From NCBI GenBank assembly GCA_016716085.1, contig JADJWY010000009.1, forward strand, positions 426,506 to 490,505: a stretch of DNA of 64,000 nucleotides, written 5' to 3'. The DNA comes from Hahellaceae bacterium. GTDB lineage: Bacteria > Pseudomonadota > Gammaproteobacteria > Pseudomonadales > Oleiphilaceae. The notes beneath the pieces are model-generated. The model saw nothing but the letters and a program-made list of their open reading frames with translations, made no database searches and was not told the DNA's origin. A program made the translations under genes and the position numbers. Of the stretch, positions 25,318 through 35,330 are shown one piece after another (positions within the stretch are counted from its first letter, which is position 1; each line of letters begins with the position of its first letter).

Positions 25318-25725
25318 CTACTTGCTGCCAATCGGCTTGATCACCGGGAAAATGTCGGTGGCACCGAGCAGATCCAGAACGATCAGCAACACCAGGATAA
25401 ACACGATGATGCCGATAACGCTATCGCCACCTGCGGGCAGCTCGCTGAGTCTGGCATCGAGGTCGGCCCGTTCGGCAGGTGTCAGCGCGGCGAGTCTCGC
25501 CTCAACCTGGGCTGGATCGACGCCCATAGCGCGCATCCAGGTTTGGGCATCTTCCCCCGCCAGTCGCGTTTCTATTGGGCCGGCCGGGTGCTCAGTGATC
25601 GTTTGGGCAAGCGTGGGCAGCATGGCTGCCCGCGTTAATGGTATCTGCAGGGTTATCCCCAGAAGGCTAAAAATTAATACCTTTGAGATGAATCGCTTGA
25701 AACAAAATTCACGTAAGCTCGACAT
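25318..25725 (-). CDS. PA2779-family membrane protein
   Basis: A 135-residue protein with an N-terminal signal or anchor (FISKVLIFSLLGITLQIPLTRA) and a C-terminal membrane segment (SVIGIIVFILVLLIVLDLLGA). Between them lies the repeated helix motif QVEARLAALTPAERADLDARLSEL. It is read first in a two-gene operon with the PA2778-like peptidase and may anchor or regulate it, or be its substrate. Confidence 0.85.
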   Translation of the reverse strand: MSSLREFCFKRFISKVLIFSLLGITLQIPLTRAAMLPTLAQTITEHPAGPIETRLAGEDAQTWMRAMGVDPAQVEARLAALTPAERADLDARLSELPAGGDSVIGIIVFILVLLIVLDLLGATDIFPVIKPIGSK

Positions 25726-25812
25726 ACTTCCAAACCTCTCGCCCGTGTACTGGTTGATTGAACAAACTGGTTGGTGGTTAGATAAAGCCTAGCAGAAGAA
25801 TAGGGGAAAACG

Positions 25813-26865
25813 ATGCGCTACTCGATACTCGGACGATCTGGTCTAAAGGTTTCACGTGCCTGCCTTGGCACCATGACCTGGGGAACCCAAAACAATCAGC
25901 AGGATGCCGACGCGCAACTCGACTATGCGTTGGGTCGCGGGGTCAATTTTATTGATACCGCCGAGATGTATGCGGTACCACCCACCAAAGATACCTACGG
26001 CAAAACCGAAGCCATTATTGGCGACTGGCTGGCACGTTTTCCGGCGCGGCGCAGTGAGATCATTCTGGCAACCAAAATAGCCGGGAACGGACTGCCCTGG
26101 ATTCGCAGCGGTGCGGATATCACAGGACAGGCGGTCATCGACGCGGTGGATGCCTCGTTGAAGCGATTGCAGACGGACTACATTGATGTGTACCAATTAC
26201 ACTGGCCGAATCGCACCTCTCCCCATTTCTCCAAGCATTGGCCGGGCCGCCTGAAATTCAGCGAGGTCGATGCTGAACTTCACACCCAGGGTATGCTGAA
26301 TATTCTCGAAGGGCTGAATAGCTGCATAAAAGCCGGTAAGATTAGACATTATGGAATTTCGGATGACACGCCCTGGGGCATCCAACAGTATCTTCGTCTT
26401 GCAGAAGTGCATTCATTGCCGAAACCGGTGTCGATTCAGAACGAATTCAGTCTGCTTCATATTAAGGACTGGCCCTACCTGATCGAGCAGTGCGTCCATT
26501 GCAATATTGCCTACTTGCCGTGGTCACCGCTGGCGGGAGGTGCTTTGAGTGGCAAGTACCTGGGGGGCGCCCGTCCACAAGGCAGTCGTTGGAGCCTCGC
26601 GCAACGCCATGGCCTGTTCCGCGATAACCCCCGTACCGAAGCAGCGATTGGGCGTTTTGTCGAAGTAGCCGCCCACCATGGGGTGACGCCCTCGCAGTTA
26701 GCCTTGGCCTGGTGTGATCAGGTGGATGGCGTGACCTCCACCATCATTGGCGCGACGACCTTAAGCCAGTTGCAAGAAGACCTGGATGCATTCGAAGCAC
26801 CGCTACCTATCGCGGCGCTGAACGACATCCATGAGGTGTTACGGAAGCATCCCTCGCCGTTTTAG
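25813..26865 (+). CDS. Aldo/keto reductase, Tas-like
   Basis: A 350-residue TIM-barrel oxidoreductase. The catalytic set is recognisable: DTAEMYAV (Asp and Tyr), Lys in ILATKIAG, and His in YQLHWPNR. SPLAGGALSGKY and IIGATTLSQLQ bind NADPH. Length and sequence pattern match the E. coli Tas group. It reduces carbonyl compounds in the cytoplasm; the physiological substrate is unknown. It is read alone, divergent from the PA2779-like gene. Confidence 0.9.
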   Translation: MRYSILGRSGLKVSRACLGTMTWGTQNNQQDADAQLDYALGRGVNFIDTAEMYAVPPTKDTYGKTEAIIGDWLARFPARRSEIILATKIAGNGLPWIRSGADITGQAVIDAVDASLKRLQTDYIDVYQLHWPNRTSPHFSKHWPGRLKFSEVDAELHTQGMLNILEGLNSCIKAGKIRHYGISDDTPWGIQQYLRLAEVHSLPKPVSIQNEFSLLHIKDWPYLIEQCVHCNIAYLPWSPLAGGALSGKYLGGARPQGSRWSLAQRHGLFRDNPRTEAAIGRFVEVAAHHGVTPSQLALAWCDQVDGVTSTIIGATTLSQLQEDLDAFEAPLPIAALNDIHEVLRKHPSPF

Positions 26866-26894
26866 TGCGCCTGTGAAAAAAGGCGTTACCACCT

Positions 26895-28796
26895 TCAGGC
26901 GGGACGCATGTGCACCACGCGCTGGGGGAACGGAATCTCGATATGATTCTCGACCAGCGCGGATTCGATGCGCCAGAGGTAGTCTGCCAGTGTACCGTCC
27001 GGGTCAGCGACCTTATTGGCGTCGATCCAGACCACCAATTCAAAATTCAGTGAGCTGTCAGCCAGCGCCACCAACCAGACATCAATCGGTTTATGCCGGA
27101 TGGTGTTGGGGCTTTCACCGGCCACTTTGAGCACTACATCCTTTACCCGATGTTTGTCGCTGCCATAGGCTACGCCGAAGGGTATGCGGACCCGCCGCTC
27201 CGAGTCGCTGAAGGTGTAGTTTACCACCCGGCCATTGATGAATTCTGAATTGGGGACGAGGATATCGACATTGTCCCGCGTGTTGAGCTGAGTCGAGCGT
27301 ACATTGATGGCGCGGATTCTGCCACGCACACCTGACTGCAACTCTACCAGGTCGCCGACTTTAAAGGGGCGTTCGAACAGGAGAATCAGTCCGGAAATAA
27401 AGTTGCTGAAAATGGACTGCAGACCAAAACCGATACCGACGGACAGTGCGCCTGCCACCAGTGCCAGTTTGGTCAGATCGATACCAATGTTGGAGAGCGC
27501 ACTAATAGTGGCGATGGTCATGATCAGGTAATGAATCACCCGCGACATGGTGAAAATGGTGGATTCCTGAATGCCTCGTTTCAGCGATACTTTACGAAGA
27601 AACGTGTGCAACCAGCCGGAGAGCATCAGAGCAAACACAATGATGCCGACGACTTTGCACAGTCCCAGCAGGGTGACGGGGGAGTCGTCCAGCGTGAAGA
27701 GCGGTTCATTGAAAAAACTGAGCGCGTTCTTCATCACATCCCAACCGCTTTGGCCCTGCTGAATCCATTGCTGGTGCCAGCTCAATTGCGCCAGAAAGCG
27801 GGCATGGGCAATCTCGCGTAGCCCTTTCAGGCACAATGCGAGGACTTTTTGTTCGCGCAGTTGTTCCTGCAAGGTATTGAGTTGCTGGACCACGTTGGCG
27901 AGTTGTCTGGGGTCTTCACTCAGCGCCTCCAGTCGGCTTTGCCGTATGCCATTCAGTTCCGCTTCGAGATCCTTGAGGCGCTCATCAGCGGGCGCATAAT
28001 CGGCGAGCGAGTTTAACGCATGGCCCTGCACCAGCCGGCTGATATCCATCAATTGACGCCATTTGTCCTGTAGTAGCTGCGCATGAATATCCTGAAGTTT
28101 CTGGGCAAATGCCATGAGCTCCAGATGGCCGGTTGTTTTGGCGCGCCTGGCGGGTTTCTCCAGTTCGGCCGTGAGGGATTCATATTCGGCCTGACTACTG
28201 AACAATCCCGACACCAGGGTTTGTCATTGCTGATCCAGGTGGGCCTCAAGCGCTTCACCGATGCGGGCCTGATTTTGTAACCACTGCAGGTGTTCCAGGT
28301 TACTCATCTGGACTAACTGCTCCCGCACAATATTGAAGCGATTGTCGGTGGCGGTTTTATTCAGCCATAAGCGACTTAACAGCGCCTGTTGATTCTCGAT
28401 TTGCAGTTTCGCCAATTGCAGGGCGCTGGCCAGCTCGCGAGACTGTAGTTCGACCGTTGCCCGCTGGAACTAGGCCGTGTAGAGGCCCAGGACATTTGCG
28501 GTTTTAATGGGGGGGTATTGTGACGCGAAGATCGCCTTACGCTTCGGCGGTGAGGAGACCTGGCGGGCCTGTGCTTCCAGCACCGCGTATTGCTCAGGGC
28601 TGACAAAGGGCTCGTATTCGCGCAACTCTCTCGTCAGGCGCTCAGACCAGTCGCCAGGGCGCTCGTCGGCATTGGCGGCCAAGGCTTTCCACCACTGACT
28701 ATCGGTGGTCTCCGGGGTGACGGCGGTCGCGGGTGTCAGGCTCGTCATGCACAGCAAAAAAAGGCCATTGAGCCAGAAGCGTAAAAGCGATGTCAT
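26895..28796 (-). pseudogene. MscS-family mechanosensitive channel gene with two in-frame stop codons
   Basis: The reading frame is continuous in length (634 codons including the terminal stop), with a signal peptide at the 5' end and a complete MscS domain at the 3' end (GALSVGIGFGLQSIFSNFISG is the pore-lining TM3; FERPFKVGDLVE starts the beta domain). Two stop codons in the same frame break it: TAG at 28470-28472 after LGLYTA, and TGA at 28224-28226 after HLDQQ. No frameshift is present. A single base change would cure each (for example CAG to TAG), so inactivation looks recent. The last 439 codons could still be translated from a GTG at 28214 and would keep the channel domain, so residual function is not excluded. 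Sequencing error is a minor alternative. Confidence 0.85.
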
Positions 28797-28866
28797 GCAT
28801 GCCTCAAGTTTGAATTATTGTATTTATCAGTTCACACCAAATTGCGTTGCGGTGCAAATCACCCCG

Positions 28867-29754
28867 TCAGCGAGCCCCAGGGTGTTTCGCCGTACCCAGA
28901 TTGATAAATGCACCGAGCAGAATCAATCCACCACCGGCTAAGGTCCACAGCGTGGGGCGCTCGTCGAAAAACCAGACGCCCAGTGCGGCTGCAAACAGTA
29001 TCTGGATGTAGGAAAAGGCTGTCGCCCGTCCTGCGGTTTCAGTCTGCAGTGCTTTTGTCAGTCCCAGCTGACCGATTTGGGTAAACACGCCTACTAAGCA
29101 CAACAGAATCCAGGTGTTGCCCTGCGGCATAACAAAGCCCGGGCCTGGTAACACCAGCGAAAAGGGCAGCGCAATCAAAGGGAAATAGAAAATGATCACC
29201 GAGGGATCTTCGGCACGACTGAGGCGACGGACGATGACATAGGCGACTGCACTGCCGAAAGCGCCACCCAGCGCGGCAAGAAGGGCCAGGGGCGGCAAAC
29301 TGTGAATGTTTTGATCGGTAAGATTGTCAGGCCGCGCCAGAACCATGACGCCGGCGAAACTCAGCATCAGGCTAATAAAGGTCGAACGGGGCAGTTTTTC
29401 ATGTAGAAACAGCCAGGCGAGTACGGCGGTGAAAAGCGGGTGCAGATACTGGATAACGGTCGCTTCTGCCAAGGGTAGTTGGGTGACTGCGTAATAAACA
29501 CAGACCAGCGCGAGGGTCCCAACCATGCCGCGGGCGAATAGCCAGCCGTGCTGGTTGCCCCAGATGGAGAGGCCTTTACGTCGGACATCGACATAACTCA
29601 ATGCCAGGGAAACAAGCGCACGGGCCGTAACGATTTCGAGCAGGGGAATGCCTGCCTGACTGCAAGCTTTCACGCAAGCCGCCATCAGTGCGAAGCCCAA
29701 TGCGCTGATGGCCATGTAGCGTGCGCCCGGCGGCAGACTTTTAAGTGGAGGCAT
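28867..29754 (-). CDS. EamA/RhaT-type DMT superfamily transporter
   Basis: A ~295-residue membrane protein with ten predicted hydrophobic segments in two EamA halves (LALVCVYYAVTQLPLAEATVIQYLHPLF is typical of the first). DMT exporters move amino acids, nucleosides or other metabolites; no substrate can be assigned. ATG 29754 overlaps the 3' end of the IS-broken kinase by 14 bases, so it probably belonged to the same transcript. The IS-derived element inserted upstream may now reduce its expression. Confidence 0.88.
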   Translation of the reverse strand: MPPLKSLPPGARYMAISALGFALMAACVKACSQAGIPLLEIVTARALVSLALSYVDVRRKGLSIWGNQHGWLFARGMVGTLALVCVYYAVTQLPLAEATVIQYLHPLFTAVLAWLFLHEKLPRSTFISLMLSFAGVMVLARPDNLTDQNIHSLPPLALLAALGGAFGSAVAYVIVRRLSRAEDPSVIIFYFPLIALPFSLVLPGPGFVMPQGNTWILLCLVGVFTQIGQLGLTKALQTETAGRATAFSYIQILFAAALGVWFFDERPTLWTLAGGGLILLGAFINLGTAKHPGAR

Positions 29755-31989
29755 CTGGATCTGCGATTGGAAACACCATATCAAAGCGAGTGCCACTGGG
29801 TAACTCAGCGCGGTAATGGATCTGACCGCCCATTTGCTCTACCAGTTGCTTGGTAATGGCAAGCCCCAGTCCTGTTCCTCCAGTCTGTCGCGTGTTCGAC
29901 GCGTCTACCTGGGCGAATTTGGTAAAGAGCTTTTCGTGGAAGGATTCTGGAATGCCTGGGCCTTGATCGCGGACCGAGATCATCACATGACCGTCTTGAT
30001 GGACGACGTCGACATGAACGTCTGGCGTGTCGCCGGAGTACTTGAGGGCATTGGAGACAAGATTGGTGAGGGCCTGTTGAAAGCGATGCGGATCGATGCG
30101 AATGGTTGGAACTTGTGAAATTCCGGCAACAAGGTGCTTACCTAGCTGGCCAGCCATCGGTTTGAGCAATTCGATGCTGCCAACGACCAGTTCATGCACG
30201 GATACGGTTTCAAAGTGCAAGGGCATCTTACCTGCGAGCAATTTTTCCATGTCCAGAAGATCATTGATCAGCTGAAGCAGGCGGTCTCCATTGCGTTGTG
30301 CAACCGCCAGTAAATGGGCAACATTCTCAGGCAGATCTGGCCCTGCCGTTCCAAGTATTAAACCGACCGCTCCGTTGATTGCCGTCAGCGGGGTGCGTAA
30401 TTCATGGCTTACGGTTGAGACAAACTCATTTTTAGCACGATCCAGCGCAACCCGTTCAGTCAGATCTCTGACCGATCCGACGAACAGGGGCTGCTGATTT
30501 TTGTGAATTTCCTCCACCCGTAGTTCTAAGGGGAATGACTCGCCATTTTTGCGCAGCCCTCTGGTTTCCCTCCGCTGCCCCAGGATTCTTGGCTGGTGTG
30601 TGTGCTGGTATGCTTTCAGGTAGTCGCCGTGCTCTTCGCTTAAGGAAGGTCTGAATAATCCTATGTATTTTCAGGCCACTTCTGTTAGTTGATAGTTTTA
30701 TCTCAAAAAAATGGGTAAATCTTGTCTTTCTGGGGGCCGTCAGCGCCATTTCAGGCGCACCTCTCCCGTCAGGAGAGGTGATAATGCCTATTGGCCATCA
30801 CCAGGTTGGCCAAGGCACACTTCGTGAATACCGCGTGAGCATTCTTGTCCAAGCCTCGGTAACGCACTTTCTTATAGCCAAATTGGCCTTTCAAAATGCC
30901 AAACAGATGCTCAACCCGCGATGCGAGTTTTCTTGCGGTAAACCTCAAAACCACTGGCTTCCAGACTCTGCTGTTTCATGGCGATTCCATTTTGTCGTTT
31001 GTCGTCTCATGGTATACGATTTCTGGAATTAATCAGAGTTGCCTTAAAGGTGGGGGCATCAAGATGGAAACATTTTGTCCTTTGAGTTCGCTTTCCTTAT
31101 AGCCAAACATTTTTTCTGCCGGTGGACTGGCTGATTGGATAACGCCCTTCGTATCGATGGTGATAAATCCGTTGTTGGTATTTTCTAAGATCAGACGGTT
31201 AAGTGCACCTTCTTCTTTAATCTGAGTCAGTTGTGCGGACAAATCCTGACGCATCCGGGAGATTGCCGCAGCTAACGCTTGCAGATCGGTCGGAGCATGA
31301 CTGAGTGTCAGGGGTAAGTGAGTATTTTCCGCCGTTGCATAGCTTATAACGGCGCGAATTGGGCGTGTCACGAGCCCGTGCAGTGTGAAGAGCAGAATGA
31401 GGGTTAAGACCAGCAGGAGGGGGAGGGAGGAAAGGGCGACGGAGATCGCACTGGCAGAGGCTTCCTGATAAATTTTGTCGGCGTTGCAACTGAAAAAAAT
31501 GACGCCGCGTTGTGTGTTGCGAAGACTGTGCGAGTCCTGGGGGGCGGAAAAGCTCATCGCAATCCACACCACTGTGGTATTGTTCACGATCCTTTCGTCA
31601 ATCTGAAGCAAGCGCGTCTCGCGTGCTCTGCGGATAAAACTGACCCGATCAGGATCGTAAGCTTTGATCACCAACTCATGCAACTTGTCATACTGATTGG
31701 AGATCCATATGCGTTCGTTCTCATCGATAATGGCGGCCTGCAGGACATGCGATTCACCGGCCAGTTGGCTGAAGTGTTCTTTCAGCATGGCGGGGTCTTG
31801 CTTGAGCAGCCGCTCACTGTTTCGTCCCAAAATGGCTAAGTTGCGCTGTAGCTGATCGATCATGGCAGCCTTATCGGCAGCATACTGCACATTGACGGTG
31901 TGGTTAAACGAATAGGCTGTCAGAATCAAGAAAACCGACAGGACGGCGAGGGTGATGACCTTGGCGAGCGTCAGCCTGGATAACAACAC
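29741..31989 (-). pseudogene. Membrane histidine kinase gene interrupted by a 400-bp IS derivative
   Basis: The 5' part encodes a membrane anchor, periplasmic sensor loop, second membrane segment (~residues 190-215), HAMP-like linker and the start of a PAS domain ending in SILMPPPL. The 3' part encodes the end of the PAS domain, HisKA with SHELRTPLTA, and HATPase with GTGLGLAI. Deleting the element (30644-31043) and one TTAA copy joins them in frame as SILMPPPLSEEHGDYLKAYQ, giving 614 residues. It follows the binding-protein gene by 14 bases, suggesting a ligand-sensing pair. GTG 31989 is the likely start. In its present form the kinase core is detached from its sensor. Confidence 0.9.
30644..31043 (-). 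mobile_element. Internal-deletion derivative of the IS5-type element (400 bp, MITE-like)
   Basis: Its ends match the full copy at 35185-36339: GGAAGGTCTGAATAATCC on the left and an imperfect inverted match ending GAGTTGCC on the right. It is flanked by TTAA duplications at 30640-30643 and 31044-31047. Compared with the full copy it lacks 746 bp of the transposase gene (junction near 30922) and 9 bp of a hairpin near the left end. The transposase remnant keeps only about 20 N-terminal codons before a stop and the C-terminal codons out of frame, so movement would need transposase in trans. Confidence 0.9.
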
Positions 31990-32003
31990 GGTTGAGGTCT
32001 CGA

Positions 32004-32975
32004 TTAAGGTAAAAAACGATGGTCGGAGAGCTGGGCCAGCGAGGTCGATTTCGGAAGTAAGCCCGCGCCCAACATGGTTTGCATGAGTGCCTCTGCTGCC
32101 TGGTCGAGCGGCGTTGGTGTCCCGGAAAGCCAATAACGGTTTTTGATCGCGTCTGGCAATTCAAGTCCCTCATAGGCTGCACTCACGCTTTCTGGCGCAA
32201 CGCCCAAGCGTCCAGCAAGCAGCGTGGAAAGGGCACCTGGCTGTTTTTTCCACTGTTCAAGCAGGGTGAAATGTCCTTTCACCAAGGTCTTAAGGGCATT
32301 GGGACTGCGCGCAAGCACTTCTGGTCGCACGGCAAGCACATCCATGATCTGGCCGGGTATTCGACTGCTGTCATAAATCAGGTGCGCCTCATCCTCCCTT
32401 AGCTGGCTGGGCACTGGCTGAAACGTTACGAGCGCATCGACATCTCCCGCCCGAAAACGCGCAACATGCTCATCAACCGTCGCGTATACGATCGTAACGT
32501 CACTTTGGCTGAGTTGAGCCTCTGCCAGTAACGCATGCAGCATGACTGCCCCGACTGCGGATTGCTCGACACCGATACGCTGCCCCTTCAAGTCGGCGGG
32601 TGTGGTGATCCCCGGGCGGGCCAGGACGACATCGCCACCGACGGAGAGATCCAGCACGGTCACGACCGTCAGCGGCATATTGTCCACGCGGGCTGTTAAG
32701 AGCTCATCCAGTGTCAGTGCGGCCGCTTCAGCATTCCCGGATGCCAGGGCCTGAAGACAGGCGGTTGCTGAAGGCATCGCCAGCATCGAAACAGGTGCCT
32801 CACGGAACTGTCCGGTTGCTTCTGCCGCATGCAAGAATTCGTACCCCGGCCAGACATTGGTTGCTACCCGCACGGCCGGTTCCTGTTTAGCGCATGCATT
32901 CAGCCAACAAGGGGCGCTTGCGGTGGCAGCCAGTTTGAGGGAGAGCCCCAATAAATCCCGTCGAGAGAGTTGCAC
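32004..32975 (-). CDS. ABC-type solute-binding lipoprotein (NrtA/TauA-like)
   Basis: A 323-residue protein of the nitrate/sulfonate/taurine binding family (VATNVWPGYEFLHAAEATGQF at the start; LKGQRIGVEQSAVGAVML in the middle). The N-terminus has a twin-arginine-like SRRDLLG motif and a lipobox ending LNAC, so it is likely a Tat-exported lipoprotein. No permease or ATPase gene is nearby. The next gene, 14 bases downstream, is a membrane histidine kinase, so the protein may present its ligand to the kinase rather than to a transporter. Ligand unknown. Confidence 0.85.
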   Translation of the reverse strand: MQLSRRDLLGLSLKLAATASAPCWLNACAKQEPAVRVATNVWPGYEFLHAAEATGQFREAPVSMLAMPSATACLQALASGNAEAAALTLDELLTARVDNMPLTVVTVLDLSVGGDVVLARPGITTPADLKGQRIGVEQSAVGAVMLHALLAEAQLSQSDVTIVYATVDEHVARFRAGDVDALVTFQPVPSQLREDEAHLIYDSSRIPGQIMDVLAVRPEVLARSPNALKTLVKGHFTLLEQWKKQPGALSTLLAGRLGVAPESVSAAYEGLELPDAIKNRYWLSGTPTPLDQAAEALMQTMLGAGLLPKSTSLAQLSDHRFLP

Positions 32976-33023
32976 CTACCATTCCTCTGATTTGTTGCTC
33001 ACCCACAGGCCCAAGCATAGACC

Positions 33024-34058
33024 TCAGCGGAGGGATTTGCCTCTTTGACGATACTGTGTGGGCGTTTCCCCCGTCCACTGTCGGAAGGCACGGGTAAAGT
33101 TTGCGGGATCCAGATAGCCAAGTCGCGTTGAGATGTCCTGGATGCTTAGCTCAGGATCGTTTAGCAAGCGAATGGCATCCTGATGTTTGCGCGTTTCCAA
33201 CAAGGTTGCAAAGCTCGAATGATCGGCCTCCAGGTGTCTGCGCAGCGTTCTCGGCGACAGCCCCATGCGGCGACTGATTTCCTCCAGTCCCGGGTAGCCG
33301 CCAGGTCCAGGCTCCAATGCGTTGCGTATTCGCTCCAGGAGCGGCTGGTCGGGCCAGTCCAGTTGTGCTTCTTCATTTTCGCACTGTGCCCAGGCCAGTT
33401 TGAGTCCGGAAGGATTGCGCATGGGGAGTTTGGTCGTTAGCACGCCTGAATTGAATCGAAAACAATTACCGGACATGTTGTAACGAACCTTGCCAAGTCT
33501 TTGGCGGCAGAGGTCCACATAAGGGGGTTCATCGGCGCAAAACCAGACCTCAGTCTCGTGTGAGGGTGTTAATGACAACAGTTCTAAGGCGCGCTTGAAT
33601 ACTGCGATCGCTGACTCCAGAATAAGTTGCTGAAAAGGGTCTTCCAGGTCAATCAAACTTCTCACTGTGATTTCGCAGACGCTGCTGCCCATTGTGACGT
33701 CGACACTCAGGTGCTGAGCCGCGAGATTCCAGAATCGCTGCGCGGTTTTGATGGCCTCATAAATGGTCTCGCTGCAGACGATTGCAAATCCGAGACTGCC
33801 AAAGGCGGTGGGAGGGATCGACTGTCCGACTTCAATGCCGATGCCGTGATTGCCGGTTGCTTCGATAACGGCGTTAACCAGGCTGTTCATCTGCGCCATG
33901 TTCAAGTCCAGGTCATCAAAGGTGTCTCTTCCTGGCTTCAGGCCTGCACGCTGCAGTAACCCGATCGGATCAGCCCCCCGGTTGCGTGCCGTTTCAAGAT
34001 AGACCTGGGGGAAGATGGGGTGAACCCGAAGTTGTTGCCAATTCGTCAGCCTTTGCAT
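33024..34058 (-). CDS. AraC-family transcriptional regulator
   Basis: A 344-residue regulator with an arabinose-binding-type N-terminal domain and a C-terminal double helix-turn-helix (~245-340; SRRMGLSPRTLRRHLEAD and STRLGYLDPANFTRAFRQWTG). It lies 48 bases upstream of the binding protein on the same strand and divergent from the second kinase, so either could be under its control. Effector unknown. Confidence 0.88.
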   Translation of the reverse strand: MQRLTNWQQLRVHPIFPQVYLETARNRGADPIGLLQRAGLKPGRDTFDDLDLNMAQMNSLVNAVIEATGNHGIGIEVGQSIPPTAFGSLGFAIVCSETIYEAIKTAQRFWNLAAQHLSVDVTMGSSVCEITVRSLIDLEDPFQQLILESAIAVFKRALELLSLTPSHETEVWFCADEPPYVDLCRQRLGKVRYNMSGNCFRFNSGVLTTKLPMRNPSGLKLAWAQCENEEAQLDWPDQPLLERIRNALEPGPGGYPGLEEISRRMGLSPRTLRRHLEADHSSFATLLETRKHQDAIRLLNDPELSIQDISTRLGYLDPANFTRAFRQWTGETPTQYRQRGKSLR

Positions 34059-35307
34059 GACTTCTGCTACTCTTGAATGATTGTCTACTCAGAGTGTAAA
34101 GAGGTCGACGCGCTTTGCCTATGCTCTCCACGCTGCGAAACTGGCGTACGCCGCTGCTGGCCTTTGTGATAACGCTCGGGCTGGCGGAAACCGCGCTGTG
34201 GCTGATAGCCCGCCAGACAGAGGAACGACAGCTCGTGGCATTGCAAACCCGCGCTGTGGATCTGCGAACCCTACTGCTGACTGAACTGAATACGTCGTTG
34301 TATCTGGCCAACGGCGTTGAGGCGTTTATCAAAGCGAATCAGGGGGCGGTAGCTCCGGCTGTTTTAGACCCCTGGATGAAAACGCTGATTCAGGATGCCA
34401 GCTATATCCGCAATATCGGTCTGGCACCGGGTAATCGAATCACCTATATCTGGCCACTGGAAGGTAACGAGCAGGCGTTAGGACTTTATTATCCTGATCT
34501 GCCAACCCAGTGGTCTCTTGTAGAAAAGATTATCCAACGGGGTTTGCCCAGTCTGTCTCCCCCAATTAAGTTAGTACAGGGTGGCTCGGGGTTAATTTAT
34601 CGAATTCCAGTCTTTCTTCAGAATCAGCAGTATTGGGGCATGGTGAGCACGGTGCTGGATGCCGAAACGCTGTTTGCATTCCTGGATCGTCATGCCCAGC
34701 AGCTGGATTTGAAAATGAGCCTTTCTGTCTCCGGGCAAGCAAGCGCCTTTCTAACCAGTCGCGGCTATGATGGCAAGGGTGGATTGCAATTACCGGTTAA
34801 CCTGCCGGGCGCGGAGTGGGTGCTCAGCGTAAGGCCAGAGGGCTTGTCCGGGGATATTTGGGCGTCGTATCGCCTGGTCATATTAGTAATGTCTGCGCTG
34901 ATTGGCCTTGTGGCGGGCACTCTGGGTAAGTTGAGACGAGAGCGCCGAGATTCTGACTTTGAAGCTGAGCAGGCGGAACAGCGGTTTACCCGTGCCTTTG
35001 AGATGGCGCCCATGGGCATGTTGATCGTTGATCATAAGCAAGTGATTCAGTCGGTTAACTCGGCGCTAATGAAACTGACCGGACTGCCAAGAGATGCGGT
35101 ACTGGGCACAGAGTTGAAAAACCTGTTTACGGACGCGGGTTCCGCCGTGCTAGCGCAGCAAATTGCCGAACTAACTAAATCTAAGGAAGGTCTGAATAAT
35201 CCTATGTATTTTCAGGCCACTTCTGTTAGTTGATAGTTTTATCTCAAAAAAATGGGTAAATCTTGTCTTTCTGCCGCTTTTAGCGGCCGTCAGCGCCATT
35301 TCAGGCG

Positions 35308-35330
35308 CACCTCTCCCGTCAGGAGAGGTG
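35308..35330 (-). terminator. Hairpin at the transposase stop codon
   Basis: CACCTCTCC (35308-35316) and GGAGAGGTG (35322-35330) form a 9-bp stem with loop CGTCA, and the TGA stop lies in the loop. The same hairpin is kept in the deleted copy at 30758-30780. No U run follows directly; a second hairpin (GCCGC-TTTTA-GCGGC) lies closer to the left end in this copy only. Confidence 0.45.

Noticed and set aside
28224..28226. TGA in the MscS-type gene as a selenocysteine or read-through codon
   Set aside because: No SECIS-like hairpin was seen after it, MscS proteins do not use selenocysteine, and a TAG also interrupts the same frame. Ordinary nonsense mutations explain both.
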